64,000 bases of DNA from Rhodoferax sp. WC2427 (GTDB lineage: Bacteria > Pseudomonadota > Gammaproteobacteria > Burkholderiales > Burkholderiaceae_C): contig NZ_CP162006.1 in assembly GCF_040822085.1 (NCBI RefSeq), positions 1,736,001 through 1,800,000 of the forward strand. Direction: 5' to 3'. Shown piece after piece: positions 25,707 to 36,308 of this stretch. The translations under genes were made by a program, and so were the position numbers. The notes beneath the pieces are model-generated. The model was not told where the DNA came from and ran no database searches. It saw nothing but the letters and a program-made list of their open reading frames with translations. Each line of letters begins with the position of its first letter. Positions within the stretch are counted from its first letter, which is position 1.

Positions 25707-26933
25707 ATGCCGCGCCCCCGTCCACGCCTGCGCAGTGGCCATGGCATCGATCTGCTCGAAGGCAGCCGCGCCTTTTTCCCGGCCGTGGTGTCGGCCATGG
25801 ACGCGGCCCAGCATGCGGTGCGGCTGGAAACCTATATTTTTGACTGCACCGGCGCCGGTGCCGACGTGGCCGAAGCGCTGCTGCGTGCCGCCCGGCGCGG
25901 CGTGCAGACCTGCGTGGTGGTGGACGGCCTGGGCACCGGCACGCTGCCCGAGGAATGGCGCAATCGCTTTGCCGCCGCCGGCGTGCAATGGCGGGTGTAC
26001 TCGCCAGTGAGCCTATGGGCCCTGCTGCTGCCCACGCGCTGGCGGCGGCTGCACCGCAAGCTGTGTGTGGTCGATAGTGGGTGGGATGGCGCGGTGGCCT
26101 TCTGCGGGGGCATCAACATCCTGGACGACTTCCACGACCCCAACTTCGGTGCCCTGGACGCGCCGCGCTTTGACTTTGCAGTGCGCATCACCGGCCCCAT
26201 CGTGGCCCATATCGACACCACCATGCAGGTGCTGTGGCGGCGGCTGCAGGCCGTGCGAGACCTGCGCCAGCACAAGCTGCAAGAGGCGGTGCAAGTGCTG
26301 TTGTCGGCCAGACCGCGCAGCGGTCCTGCTCCGGAAACCATCGCTGGTGATGCCCCATCCACCAGCGCCGCACTGGTTTTACGTGACAATTTGCGCAGCC
26401 GGACCCGGATCGAGCATGCCTACCTGCGGGCCATCGCCGGGGCCCGGCACGAGATCATCATTGCCAATGCCTACTTCGTGCCCGGCTTTCGCCTGCGCCA
26501 GGCCCTGGTGGCCGCAGCCGAGCGTGGCGTGCGGGTGCAGTTGCTGCTGCAGGGCAAGTACGAATACTTCATGCAGTTCTACGCCGCGCGGCCGGTGTAC
26601 GGCGTGCTGCTGGGCGCGGGCGTGGAGATCCACGAATACGCGCCCAGCTTTCTGCATGCCAAGGTGGCGGTGGTGGACGGCCACTGGGCCACCGTGGGCT
26701 CAAGCAACCTCGACCCGCTGAGCCTGCTGCTGGCCCGCGAAGCCAATGTGGTGGTGGAAGATACGGCCTTTACCGCCGCACTGCGCGAACGCCTGCTGCA
26801 GGCCATGGCAGAAGGAGGCCAGATGATGGACCCCGCCACCTACGCCAGCCGCCCGCTGCGCCAGCGCGCCCTGGAATACCTGGCCATGCTGGTGATGCGC
26901 CTGGCCCTGCTGGTGACGGGCAAGCGGTACTGA
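25707..26933 (+). CDS. clsB: Cardiolipin synthase B-type phospholipase D family protein
   Basis: The start at the ATG at 25707 gives 408 aa; a TTG at 25698 overlapping the preceding stop is an alternative. Two HKD half-sites are seen: RLHRKLCVVD around residue 120 and FLHAKVAVVDGHWATVGSSN around residue 315. Together they make the active site that transfers phosphatidyl groups through a phosphohistidine intermediate. Length and the GSSNLDPLS motif fit ClsB rather than the longer membrane-anchored ClsA. The C-terminus has a hydrophobic stretch that may touch the membrane. It is the last gene of the PfkB-nudB-EEP-clsB run. Confidence 0.85.
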   Translation: MPRPRPRLRSGHGIDLLEGSRAFFPAVVSAMDAAQHAVRLETYIFDCTGAGADVAEALLRAARRGVQTCVVVDGLGTGTLPEEWRNRFAAAGVQWRVYSPVSLWALLLPTRWRRLHRKLCVVDSGWDGAVAFCGGINILDDFHDPNFGALDAPRFDFAVRITGPIVAHIDTTMQVLWRRLQAVRDLRQHKLQEAVQVLLSARPRSGPAPETIAGDAPSTSAALVLRDNLRSRTRIEHAYLRAIAGARHEIIIANAYFVPGFRLRQALVAAAERGVRVQLLLQGKYEYFMQFYAARPVYGVLLGAGVEIHEYAPSFLHAKVAVVDGHWATVGSSNLDPLSLLLAREANVVVEDTAFTAALRERLLQAMAEGGQMMDPATYASRPLRQRALEYLAMLVMRLALLVTGKRY

Positions 26934-26980
26934 GGGCTGCCGGGGTTGCCCCCTGGCAGCGCGATCACAGGGGAATCGAG

Positions 26981-27042
26981 TGCTACTTTTTTTGTAGCTG
27001 CTCGTGCTCTTGCCATCAGCGCAAGAGGCCAATTTCATTGGT
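26981..27042. repeat. Dispersed palindromic repeat copy
   Basis: Contains TGCTAC, a T run, GTAGCTGCT, CGTGCTCTTGCCATCAGCGC and AAGAGGCCAATTTCATT. The order of elements matches the copy inside xdhA and the interrupted copy at 30.3 kb. It lies between clsB and phoD. Confidence 0.75.
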
Positions 27043-27130
27043 AAATGCAGGCCCTGCGTCATACCGATGACATGTTGGGTTTCCAGAATGTGGCCCAGCC
27101 CTTCTTTGATCCACTACCTAAAGACCTGCC

Positions 27131-28723
27131 ATGGACCGCCGCACATTTCTGAACGCCACCACCGCCCTCACGGGCGCCACCGTGGTGGCCCCGCTGAGCA
27201 GCTTTGCCCAGTCCGCCCCCGCCACCATCACCCGCGACAACATGCGCCCGCAAATGGCGCAGGGCGTGCAAAGTGGTGACCCCCGGGCGGATGCCGCCAT
27301 GGTCTGGACCCGCAGTGACCGCCCGGCCCGCATGTGGGTCGATTGGTCGACCACCGCCAGCCTGGCCAACCCCACCCGGGTGCGCGGCCCCTACCTGATG
27401 GAGGGCAGCGACTTCACCGGCCGCCTGGACCTGGCCGGCCTGCCCGCCGGGCAAGAGATCTTTTACCGCGTGGTGCTGCAAGACCTGCACAACGAGCGCG
27501 TGCTGTCCGAGCCGGTGCGCGGCCACCTGCGCCTGCCTGCCGCAGCGGGCAGTAAAGCGGTGCGCGACGTGCGTTTCACCTGGAGCGGCGACACCGCGGG
27601 CCAGGGCTTTGGCATCAACGAGGCCTGGGGCGGCATGTCGATCTACGAGCAGATGCGCAAGGTCAACCCCGACTTCTTTTTGCACAGCGGCGACACCATC
27701 TACGCCGACGGCCCCATCAGCGCCCAGGTCAAACTGCCCGACGGCACGCTGTGGAACAACATCGTCACCGAAGAGGTCAGCAAGGTGGCTGAGACCCTGA
27801 ACGACTACCGGGGCCGCCACCGCTACAACCTGCTGGATGCCAACATCCGCCGCATGGCCGCCGACGTGCCGCAAATCTGGCAATGGGACGACCACGAAGT
27901 CACCAACAACTGGTCGGACGCCAAAGACCTGCGCGGCGACGCCCGCTATACCCAGAAAAACATCCCCCTGCTCACCGCCTACGGTGCCCAGGCGTTCCAC
28001 GAATACGCGCCCCTGCGCCGCACCGCCGATGTGGAGAGCCAGCGCGTCTACCGCTACCTGCCCCAGGGCCCGCTGCTGGACATGTTTGTGGTCGACATGC
28101 GCAGCTACCGCGGCCCCAACAGCGCCAACCTGCAAACCGCCGAGACCGCCGACAGCGCCTTCATGGGCCGCCCGCAGGTGGACTGGCTGCTGGACGGCCT
28201 GAAACAATCCAAAGCCGTGTGGAAAGTGATTGCCGCCGACATGCCCATCAGCCTGCATGTACCCGACGGCAAGGACGCCGAAGGCCGCGACAAATGGGAA
28301 GCCATTGCCAACGGTGACGACGGCCAGCCCCTGGGCCGCGAGATCGAAATCGCCCGCCTGCTGCGCGAGATCAAGCGCGCCGGCATCCAGAACGTGGTGT
28401 GGCTCACCGCCGACGTGCACTACACCGCCGCCCACTACTTCGACCCCAACAAGGCCCAGTTCAGCGACTTCGCGCCGTTCTGGGAATTCGTCTCGGGTCC
28501 GCTGAACGCAGGCAGCTTCGGCCCCTGCAAGGTGGACGGTACCTTTGGCATGCAGGTGGCCTACCAGAAGGCCCCGCCAGAGCAGAACACCGCCCCCAGC
28601 GGCGGCTTCCAGTTCTTTGGCCAGGTGGACATCGACGCCAAAACCCGCGCCATGACGGTCACTTTGAAAGACCTGACCGGGGCCTCGCTGTACGCCAAGG
28701 TGCTGGAGCCGCAGCCAGCCTAA
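27131..28723 (+). CDS. phoD: PhoD-family alkaline phosphatase/phosphodiesterase, Tat-exported
   Basis: The 530-aa protein begins MDRRTFLNATTAL, a twin-arginine (RRTFL) signal with an Ala-rich c-region ending near residue 27. It therefore should be exported folded to the periplasm. A PhoD_N beta-domain follows (about 35-130), then the metallophosphatase with SGDTAGQG, HSGDTIYADG, WDDHEVTNN and a late WLTADVHYTAAHYFDP motif, which bind iron and calcium in the family. PhoD releases phosphate from organic phosphoesters. It stands alone and meets the DMT gene tail to tail with a 4-bp overlap of the stops. No Pho box was recognised in the short upstream gap. Confidence 0.9.
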   Translation: MDRRTFLNATTALTGATVVAPLSSFAQSAPATITRDNMRPQMAQGVQSGDPRADAAMVWTRSDRPARMWVDWSTTASLANPTRVRGPYLMEGSDFTGRLDLAGLPAGQEIFYRVVLQDLHNERVLSEPVRGHLRLPAAAGSKAVRDVRFTWSGDTAGQGFGINEAWGGMSIYEQMRKVNPDFFLHSGDTIYADGPISAQVKLPDGTLWNNIVTEEVSKVAETLNDYRGRHRYNLLDANIRRMAADVPQIWQWDDHEVTNNWSDAKDLRGDARYTQKNIPLLTAYGAQAFHEYAPLRRTADVESQRVYRYLPQGPLLDMFVVDMRSYRGPNSANLQTAETADSAFMGRPQVDWLLDGLKQSKAVWKVIAADMPISLHVPDGKDAEGRDKWEAIANGDDGQPLGREIEIARLLREIKRAGIQNVVWLTADVHYTAAHYFDPNKAQFSDFAPFWEFVSGPLNAGSFGPCKVDGTFGMQVAYQKAPPEQNTAPSGGFQFFGQVDIDAKTRAMTVTLKDLTGASLYAKVLEPQPA

Positions 28724-29610
28724 CGTTGCCGTACCTCGGCAGCCATGACGACTGCCAGTCCGGCCAGCACACCGCCCAGGCCGATCCATGCGCCCGGCGT
28801 GGTCTGCTCGTGCAGCACGGCCACCGCCAGGCCAAAGGCCACCAGCGGCTCGCCCAGGGCCAGCGTCACCGCGGTGGCGCTGGACACCCAGCGCAGCGCG
28901 AAGCTGAACAGCAAATACGCCATCCCGGTGGCCACCACGCCCAGATAGCCCACCACCAGCACGTCGGTGGCCGTGGCGCTGAACGGCCCGGACACCGCCA
29001 GCGCCACCGGCACCGCCACCAGCGCCGCCGCGCCAAACACGCACAGCGTCACCGTGGCGGGGGGGGCGGCGCGCACCAGCCCCTGGTTCAGCACCGCGTA
29101 GGCCGCGTAGCTCAAACCGGCAGCCAGGCACAGCAGCGTGCCGTGCAGGCTCACCGCATGGTCGGCCCCGCCGCCCAGCACCATCAGCGTGCCCCCGGCC
29201 ACCGCCAGCAGCGTGCCCAGCCACCAGGCCGGGCGCGGGATGTGCCGGGTCCACAGCCATTGCAGCACGCCCGCCCAGACCGGCCCGCTGCCCAGCGCCA
29301 CCGCCGTGCCGATCGCCACGCCATTGGCCCGGACCCCGGCAAAAAACGCCAGGTTGTAGCCCGCCACGCACAGGCCCGCCAGCAGCACCCGGCCCCAAGG
29401 CAGCGCCCGCAGATCGCCCGCCCAGCGGCTGCGCGGCACGGACAGAAGCCCGTAGACCGCAAAGAACCCCGAGGCCACCACCAGCCGCAGCGCGCCGATC
29501 CAGTAGGCCGATAAATGGGGGGGTGCCAGGCTTTGCGCGGTGCCGGTGGTGCCCCAGAGCACGGCGGCGGCCAGCACCATCAGGCTGCCGAGTAGGGTTT
29601 TGTTGTGCAT
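28720..29610 (-). CDS. DMT-superfamily (EamA) membrane transporter
   Basis: The 296-aa protein has ten predicted hydrophobic helices in two EamA halves of five. Its N-terminus, LAAAVLWGTTGTAQSLAP, is characteristic of drug/metabolite exporters. The second half ends LGEPLVAFGLAVAVLHE followed by a Gly-rich helix. EamA proteins export amino acids, sugars or metabolites; the substrate is not evident. The AraC-type regulator 54 bp upstream on the same strand probably controls it. Confidence 0.88.
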   Translation of the reverse strand: MHNKTLLGSLMVLAAAVLWGTTGTAQSLAPPHLSAYWIGALRLVVASGFFAVYGLLSVPRSRWAGDLRALPWGRVLLAGLCVAGYNLAFFAGVRANGVAIGTAVALGSGPVWAGVLQWLWTRHIPRPAWWLGTLLAVAGGTLMVLGGGADHAVSLHGTLLCLAAGLSYAAYAVLNQGLVRAAPPATVTLCVFGAAALVAVPVALAVSGPFSATATDVLVVGYLGVVATGMAYLLFSFALRWVSSATAVTLALGEPLVAFGLAVAVLHEQTTPGAWIGLGGVLAGLAVVMAAEVRQR

Positions 29611-29664
29611 GCCGCCATGGTGGGGCAGGGCGGCTGGGCAAATGTAGAGAAACTCTTGAGGTGG

Positions 29665-30315
29665 TCAGCGACGCAGCGCACGGGCGCCCACGCCATGGTC
29701 GCGCTTGAGGGCATAGGCCAGGGCGCTGGCGCTGCGGTAGCCCACCTGCAGCGCGGCGGTGTCCAGTGGCATGCCGCCCTGCACCAGGGCCATCGCCCGC
29801 TGCAGCCGCCGGGTACGCAGATAGCTTTGCGGCGGGCTGCCGGTCAGCTCCAGCAGGCGGGCGTGGAAGCGCTGCGGGCTCAGATGGAACAGCGCGGCCA
29901 TGCGGGCCGTCGTCCAGGGTGCGTGCAGTTCGGCATCCAGGGCGGCATCCAGGGCGGCCAGCGTGATACCGCGGCGCTGCAAAACCTGCGGCGCCTGCAG
30001 CAGGTCGGCCAGCGCCAGGTCCGGGCGCAGTGGCGGCACGGCAAAGCGCTTGACCCGTTCCAGGCCGGGTTGCGCGGGCAGGTCCAGCACCCACATGCGG
30101 GTGTGGGCCGCGGCCTCAAAACCGTGCACCATCCCGGCCGGCACGATCACCCCGCAGGCTGTGTCCGCAAAACAGGCCCGCCCACCAATCTCCAGCTCCA
30201 TGCGGCCCTGCAGGGCAAACATGATCTGCACATGGTCGTGCGCATGGGCCTGGTGCTCGCCGCTGTAGCGGCGCACATCCCAGTGGGGAGCAGGGGCGCT
30301 GGGCAAGGTTTGCAT
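29665..30315 (-). CDS. AraC-family transcriptional regulator with N-terminal cupin
   Basis: From the ATG at 30315 the protein has 216 aa; a GTG three bases earlier is also possible. Residues 15-85 form an AraC-type cupin ([21 protein letters not shown]) that should bind a small effector. The C-terminal 100 residues carry two helix-turn-helix motifs: [21 protein letters not shown], and [20 protein letters not shown] for the second. It is smaller than typical AraC proteins. It probably regulates the DMT transporter gene downstream. Confidence 0.88.
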   Translation of the reverse strand: MQTLPSAPAPHWDVRRYSGEHQAHAHDHVQIMFALQGRMELEIGGRACFADTACGVIVPAGMVHGFEAAAHTRMWVLDLPAQPGLERVKRFAVPPLRPDLALADLLQAPQVLQRRGITLAALDAALDAELHAPWTTARMAALFHLSPQRFHARLLELTGSPPQSYLRTRRLQRAMALVQGGMPLDTAALQVGYRSASALAYALKRDHGVGARALRR

Positions 30316-30322
30316 CACATTT

Positions 30323-30650
30323 AGGAGCTGCTTGTGCTGATGGAATGGGCGTTAGAACGTGTTCAAGGTCTTTTTAGGGCCGCGCAGGTGCCTGTTCGGG
30401 ATGCGCAGTTAGGCGCAAAACCCAAGCCAAGGCTTCTGCCTTGGCTGGTTTTGTAACGACACTGAGCGCCCGAAAAGGCACCTGCCCTTCGGGTTGGGGT
30501 GAAATCGGGCGATTTGTTTGCCAGAGCCCTTGCATGGGCGGGGAGCCCATGCTGCGGTCTCCGACAACCAACTCATCCCGATTGCACCCCAACGCGGCCC
30601 TAAAAAGACCTTGAACACGTTCTTACTGGCCATTTTGGCTATAACTTTGC
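30323..30650. repeat. Dispersed palindromic repeat split by the MITE-like element
   Basis: The left part (AGGAGCTGCTTGTGCTGATGGAATGGGCG, about 30323-30351) and the right part (CTGGCCATTTTGGCTAT from 30626) join, after removal of 30355-30622 and one TTA, into a sequence of the same length and order as the repeat at 26981-27042. The right part overlaps the last codons and stop of xdhB. Confidence 0.65.
30355..30622. mobile_element. MITE-like non-autonomous element, 268 bp, with about 30-bp perfect terminal inverted repeats and a TTA target duplication
   Basis: The left end GAACGTGTTCAAGGTCTTTT... (30355-30384) is the exact reverse complement of 30593-30622, and weaker matching (TCGGGATG) continues inward. 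Both sides are flanked by TTA (30352-30354, 30623-30625), fitting a 3-bp target duplication. Inside is an open frame of 72 codons (30374-30592, minus strand) with no known domain; no transposase is encoded. It sits 16 bp beyond the xdhB stop, in the place where xdhC would usually follow, and could act as a terminator or hairpin for xdhAB mRNA. Confidence 0.8.
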
Positions 30651-32959
30651 CTGCAGCGCCCACAGCACATTTTCTGCCGTGGCCGGAGCCGCCAGCTGCA
30701 CCACGGCGCCGTCACCACGTGCCGAGGCAATCGCCTCTTTCAGCGCCTCGAACACGCTGATGGCCAGCATGAAGGGCGGCTCGCCCACGGCTTTGCTGCC
30801 GCCTACGTTGTCCTCGCGGTTGGGCTGCTCCCACAGGTCGACCTTGAAGTGGGCCGGGATGTCGCCGGTGGCGGGGATTTTGTAGGTGCTGGGGGCGTGG
30901 GTGCTCAAGTAGCCCTTGGCGTTCCACACCAGCTGCTCGGTGGTCAGCCAGCCCATGCCCTGGATGAAACCGCCTTCGACCTGGCCGATGTCGATGGCGG
31001 GGTTGATGCTGGTGCCTGCGTCATACAGGATGTCGATTTTCAGCACGCGGCTCTCACCCGTGAGGGTGTCGATGGCCACCTCGGTGCAGGCCGCGCCGTA
31101 GGCGAAGTAGTAGAACGGGCGGCCGGTCAGCGTGGCCTTGTCGTAATGGATCTTGGGCGTGCGGTAGAAGCCGTCGCTCCACAGCTGGATGCGGTTGGCA
31201 TAGGCCTGCTGCACCAGGCTGGCAAACGGGCGGCTGGTGGTGGGGGTGATGACCTGGCCGCCCTTGAACTGCACGGCCCCGGCACCGCAATGGTCCAGCC
31301 CGGCGGCAAACGCGGCCAGGTTGTCGCGCACGTTGCGGGCGGCGTACTGGGCGGCGCGGCCATTGAGGTCGGTGCCGCTGCTGGCGGCGGTGGCCGAGGC
31401 GTTGGGCACCTTGCTGGTGTCGGCCGCGGTGGCCAGCACGCTGGCGAAGGGCACGCCCAGCTCGTCGGCCACGATCTGCGCCACCTTGGTGTTCAGGCCC
31501 TGGCCCATCTCGGTGCCGCCGTGGTTCACCTGCACGCTGCCGTCGGTGTAGACATGCACCAGCGCACCGGCCTGGTTGAACAGCGTGGCGGTGAACGAGA
31601 TGCCGAACTTCACCGGCGTGATGCTGATGCCGCGCTGGATCACCGGGTTGGCCGCATTCCACGCCGCAATCGCCTGCCTGCGCTCTTGGTAGGCCGAAGT
31701 CTGCTCTATTTCTGAGAGCATCGGGTGCAGGATGTTGTCTTCCACCTGCATCTGGTAGTGGGTGGTGTTGCGGGTGGGGTTGGGCGTGTCGGCCGCGTCG
31801 TACAGGTTGTGGCGGCGCACGGCCAGCGGGTCCAGCCTGAGCTGCCGCGCGATCTCGCCCAAGATGGTTTCGATCACGATCACGCCCTGCGGCCCGCCAA
31901 AGCCGCGGAAGGCGGTGTGGCTCTGGGTGTGGGTTTTGACGCGGTAGGAGGCGATGTCTACATCGGCCAAAAAGTAGGCGTTGTCGGCGTGGAACACGGC
32001 GCGGTCGGCCACCGGGCCGCTGAGGTCGGCGCTGAAGCCGCAATTGGCCAGCATGGTGAGCTGCAGGCCGCAGACCAGGCCCGCGTCGTCATAGCCCACG
32101 GTGTAGTCGTAGGCAAACGGGTGGCGCTTGCCGGTGACCATGAAATCGTCGTCGCGGTCGAAACGCAGCTTGATGGGGCGGTGCAGCTTTTTCGCCGCCA
32201 CGGCAGCCCACACGGCCAGGTGCCCGGCCTGGGTTTCCTTGCCGCCAAAGCCACCGCCCATGCGGCGGCATTCCACCCGCACGGCGTTGTTGCCAATCGC
32301 CAGCGCGTGCGACACCCAGTGCTGCACTTCACCGGGATGCTGGGTGCTGGAGTAGACCAGCCATTGGCCCTGCTCCTGTGGCAGCACGTAGGCGACCTGG
32401 CCCTCCAGGTAAAAGTGCTCTTGTCCGCCCACTTCCAGCTGGCCGCTGAGGGTGTGCGGGGCACGGGCCAAGGCCGCAGCCGCATCGCCCCGGCGCACGA
32501 AGACGGGCGGCAGCACATAACTTTGCGCGGCATGGGCTGAGCGCACGTCCAGCAGCGCGGGCAGGGCTTCGATGTCCAGCTGGACGGCTCGGGCGGCGGC
32601 GCGGGCCTGCATCACGGTGTCGGCCACCACCACGCCGATGACCTGGCCAATGTGCTGCACCCGGTCGCTGGCAAAAATGGGTTCGTCGTGCGAGAAAGCG
32701 GCCAGCACGGTGTCGCCGGGGATGTCGCTGCACAGCACCACCGCGTGCACGCCGGGCATCGCCAGCGCGGCGGCGGTGTCCACGTTTTTCAACAGGCCGT
32801 GGGCCACGGTAGACAAGATGGGCGCGGCCTGCAGTGTGCCGCGCACCTCGGGCATGTCGTCCACGTACTGGGCTGCGCCCGCCACCTGGGCGCGGGCGCT
32901 TTCGTGGGGCGGGCTGGTGCCCATGCTGGCCAGGGAGATGCTGAGTTTGTCGGGGGCGT

Positions 32960-32963
<4 letters not shown>
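30639..32963 (-). CDS. xdhB: Xanthine dehydrogenase, molybdenum-binding large subunit
   Basis: The 774-aa protein matches bacterial XdhB along its length. It has the N-terminal aldehyde-oxidase a/b hammerhead (residues about 20-130), the molybdopterin loop AFRGFGGPQG, GGGFGGKE, and the catalytic Glu in AVGEPPFML near the C-terminus. With XdhA it oxidises hypoxanthine to xanthine and urate, using NAD+. Its ATG overlaps the xdhA stop (ATGA), so the two are coupled. No xdhC (cofactor-insertion chaperone) follows; the MITE-like element comes directly after the stop. The final codon and stop lie within a dispersed repeat remnant. Confidence 0.95.
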
Positions 32964-34420
<1,457 letters not shown>

Positions 34421-34632
34421 GGTGGGGTCGTCCTTTTCACTTGAAGCAGCTTTTTTGGCTCGGCGTGCCCTGCAGCCGAGCCCATGCAAGCCGGGCCATT
34501 CGGGGTGAGCGCTGCATGCAATAGTTACACCACCCATTTTGGTGCATTGCAGCACTGTCAAAACGCTGTTGCCGGTTAGGATACGCGGGCTCTTCCGCCT
34601 GTGTACGGCCATTGTTCGCAATTTTGTGCGGT

Positions 34633-34648
34633 TGGCACTGAGCTTGCT
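34633..34648 (+). promoter_or_regulatory. Candidate sigma-54 (RpoN) promoter of the purine importer operon
   Basis: TGGCACTGAGCTTGCT matches the consensus TGGCACGN4TTGCW at every defined position but one, with the invariant GG and GC doublets 10 bp apart. Transcription would start near 34660, leaving a leader of about 100 nt. Sigma-54 control would link purine uptake to nitrogen limitation through NtrC. Confidence 0.55.
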
Positions 34649-34686
34649 GCGGTATCTGCATGGCTGTCGGGGTTTTGCGTTGATTT

Positions 34687-34745
34687 GCTATTTAAAATAT
34701 AGCTTCTTGTGCCGATACCGTAAGCGATAGAACCATTATTTTTAT
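34687..34745. repeat. Dispersed palindromic repeat copy in the importer leader
   Basis: GCTATTTAAAATATAGCTTC, then TTGTGCCGATACCGTAAGCGATAGAACC. It keeps the TAGCT...TAAGCG order of the family but ends differently from most copies. It would be transcribed as part of the importer leader. Confidence 0.5.
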
Positions 34746-34763
34746 AAAAATGAGTCTCACCGA

Positions 34764-36308
34764 ATGGCACCACCCAGACTGCAACTGACAAACATCACCA
34801 AGCGCTATCCGGCGGTGGTAGCCAACAGCAACGTGTCGTTGACGGTGCAGCCCGGCGAGGCGCATGCGGTGCTGGGCGAAAACGGCGCGGGCAAGTCCAC
34901 GCTGATGAAGATCATCTACGGATCGGTCAAGCCCGACGAAGGCACCGTGCTGTTCAACGGGCAGCCGGTGCACATCCGCAACCCGCAGGAGGCGCGGGCG
35001 CTGGGCATCAGCATGGTGTTCCAGCATTTCAGCCTGTTCGACACCCTGACGGTGGCCGAAAACGTGTGGCTGGGCCTGGACAAAAGCCTGAGCCTGGCCG
35101 AGGTGACGCAGCGCATCACCGCCAAGGCCAGCGCCTACGGCCTGGACATCGACCCCAGCCGCCCGGTGCACACCCTGGCCGTGGGCGAGATGCAGCGGGT
35201 GGAGATCATCCGCGCGCTGCTCACCAACCCCAAGCTGCTGATTCTGGACGAGCCCACCTCGGTGCTGACTCCGCAGGCAGTGGAAAAGCTGTTTGTGGTG
35301 CTCAAGCAATTGGTGTCCGAAGGCTGCAGCATCCTCTACATCAGCCACAAGCTGCACGAGATCCGCGAACTCTGCACCGCCTGCACGGTGTTGCGCGGCG
35401 GCACCGTCACCGGCGTGTGCAACCCGGCGCAGGAAACCAATGCCTCGCTGAGCCGCTTGATGATCGGCGCCGAGCCGCCCGCGCTGGAGCACCGGGTGGT
35501 CAAAACCGGGGCTACCGTGCTGCAGGTGCAGGGCCTGAACCTGCCGCGCGAAGACCAGTTTGGTGTGGAGCTGGAGGGCATTGCCCTGCAGGTGCGTGCG
35601 GGCGAGGTGGTGGGCATTGCCGGTGTGTCGGGCAACGGCCAGCGCGAGCTGCTGTACGCGCTGTCGGGCGAAGACACCCGCTGCGACGCCAACATGGTGC
35701 AGGTGGCGGGCCAGCCGGTGGGCAAGTTGGGGCCGCAGCGGCGGCGCGCCATGGGCCTGCATTTTGTGCCCGAAGAGCGGCTGGGCCGGGGTGCCGTGCC
35801 TACGCTGGGCCTGGCGCACAACCTGATGCTCACGCGCTCGGACGCCATCACCTCCAGCGGCTGGATCCGGCTGGGCGTGCTGCAGGCCCAGGCGCAAAGC
35901 ATCATCGACCGCTTCAAGGTCAAAGCCGGTGGGCCGAACGCGGCGGCCAAGTCGCTGTCGGGCGGCAATTTGCAAAAGTTCATTGTGGGCCGCGAGATCG
36001 ATGCCAAGCCCACGCTGCTGATCGTCTCGCAGCCCACCTGGGGGGTGGACGTGGGCGCGTCGGCGCAGATCCGCGGCGAGATTCTGGCCCTGCGCGATGC
36101 CGGCTGTGCGGTGCTGGTGGTCAGCGAAGAGCTGGACGAGTTGTTTGAAATATGCGATAGGCTGCACGTCATTGCCAAGGGGCGGCTGTCGCCCTCGGTG
36201 GCGCGCGCCCAGGCCACCGTGGCACAGATTGGAGAATGGATGAGCGGTTTGTGGACGACTTCAGTGGCATCGTCGGTACCTGGGGAGGCGGCCCATGCTC
36301 AAGCTTGA
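34764..36308 (+). CDS. BMP-type purine/nucleoside ABC importer, double ATPase
   Basis: The 514-aa protein has two ABC modules. The first has Walker A GENGAGKST (about residues 36-44), LAVGEMQRVEI as a signature-like motif and Walker B LLILDEPTSVL. The second starts around residue 265 and has SLSGGNLQKFIVGRE. Its own Walker A is altered (GVSGNGQREL), as is usual for the second half of this family (NupA/YufO). It powers uptake of purines or nucleosides with the two permeases and the BMP lipoprotein downstream. Its stop overlaps the next start by 14 bp. It faces xdhAB, so substrate is probably (hypo)xanthine, guanine, adenine or their nucleosides. Confidence 0.9.
   Translation: MAPPRLQLTNITKRYPAVVANSNVSLTVQPGEAHAVLGENGAGKSTLMKIIYGSVKPDEGTVLFNGQPVHIRNPQEARALGISMVFQHFSLFDTLTVAENVWLGLDKSLSLAEVTQRITAKASAYGLDIDPSRPVHTLAVGEMQRVEIIRALLTNPKLLILDEPTSVLTPQAVEKLFVVLKQLVSEGCSILYISHKLHEIRELCTACTVLRGGTVTGVCNPAQETNASLSRLMIGAEPPALEHRVVKTGATVLQVQGLNLPREDQFGVELEGIALQVRAGEVVGIAGVSGNGQRELLYALSGEDTRCDANMVQVAGQPVGKLGPQRRRAMGLHFVPEERLGRGAVPTLGLAHNLMLTRSDAITSSGWIRLGVLQAQAQSIIDRFKVKAGGPNAAAKSLSGGNLQKFIVGREIDAKPTLLIVSQPTWGVDVGASAQIRGEILALRDAGCAVLVVSEELDELFEICDRLHVIAKGRLSPSVARAQATVAQIGEWMSGLWTTSVASSVPGEAAHAQA

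Larger units (their letters stand above)
34421..34763. other. Divergent control region between xdhA and the purine ABC importer
   Basis: This 343-bp gap holds a sigma-54-like promoter (34633-34648) and a dispersed repeat copy (about 34687-34745, immediately before the importer gene). At 34531-34544 there is an inverted repeat CACC-N6-GGTG, about 90 bp upstream of the sigma-54 site, resembling but not equal to an NtrC site (usual spacer 5). No purine riboswitch-like structure was recognised. No gene is seen. Confidence 0.5.

Noticed and set aside
30374..30592. 72-codon frame inside the MITE-like element as a gene
   Set aside because: It lies wholly between the inverted repeats, has no ribosome site or domain and is likely incidental to the element.
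34421..34763. Purine riboswitch upstream of the importer
   Set aside because: I could not find the conserved three-way junction core. The leader is better explained by the sigma-54 site and a dispersed repeat.
34692..36167. 491-codon minus-strand frame opposite the importer ATPase
   Set aside because: The plus strand encodes an intact ABC protein; the antisense frame has no family resemblance.
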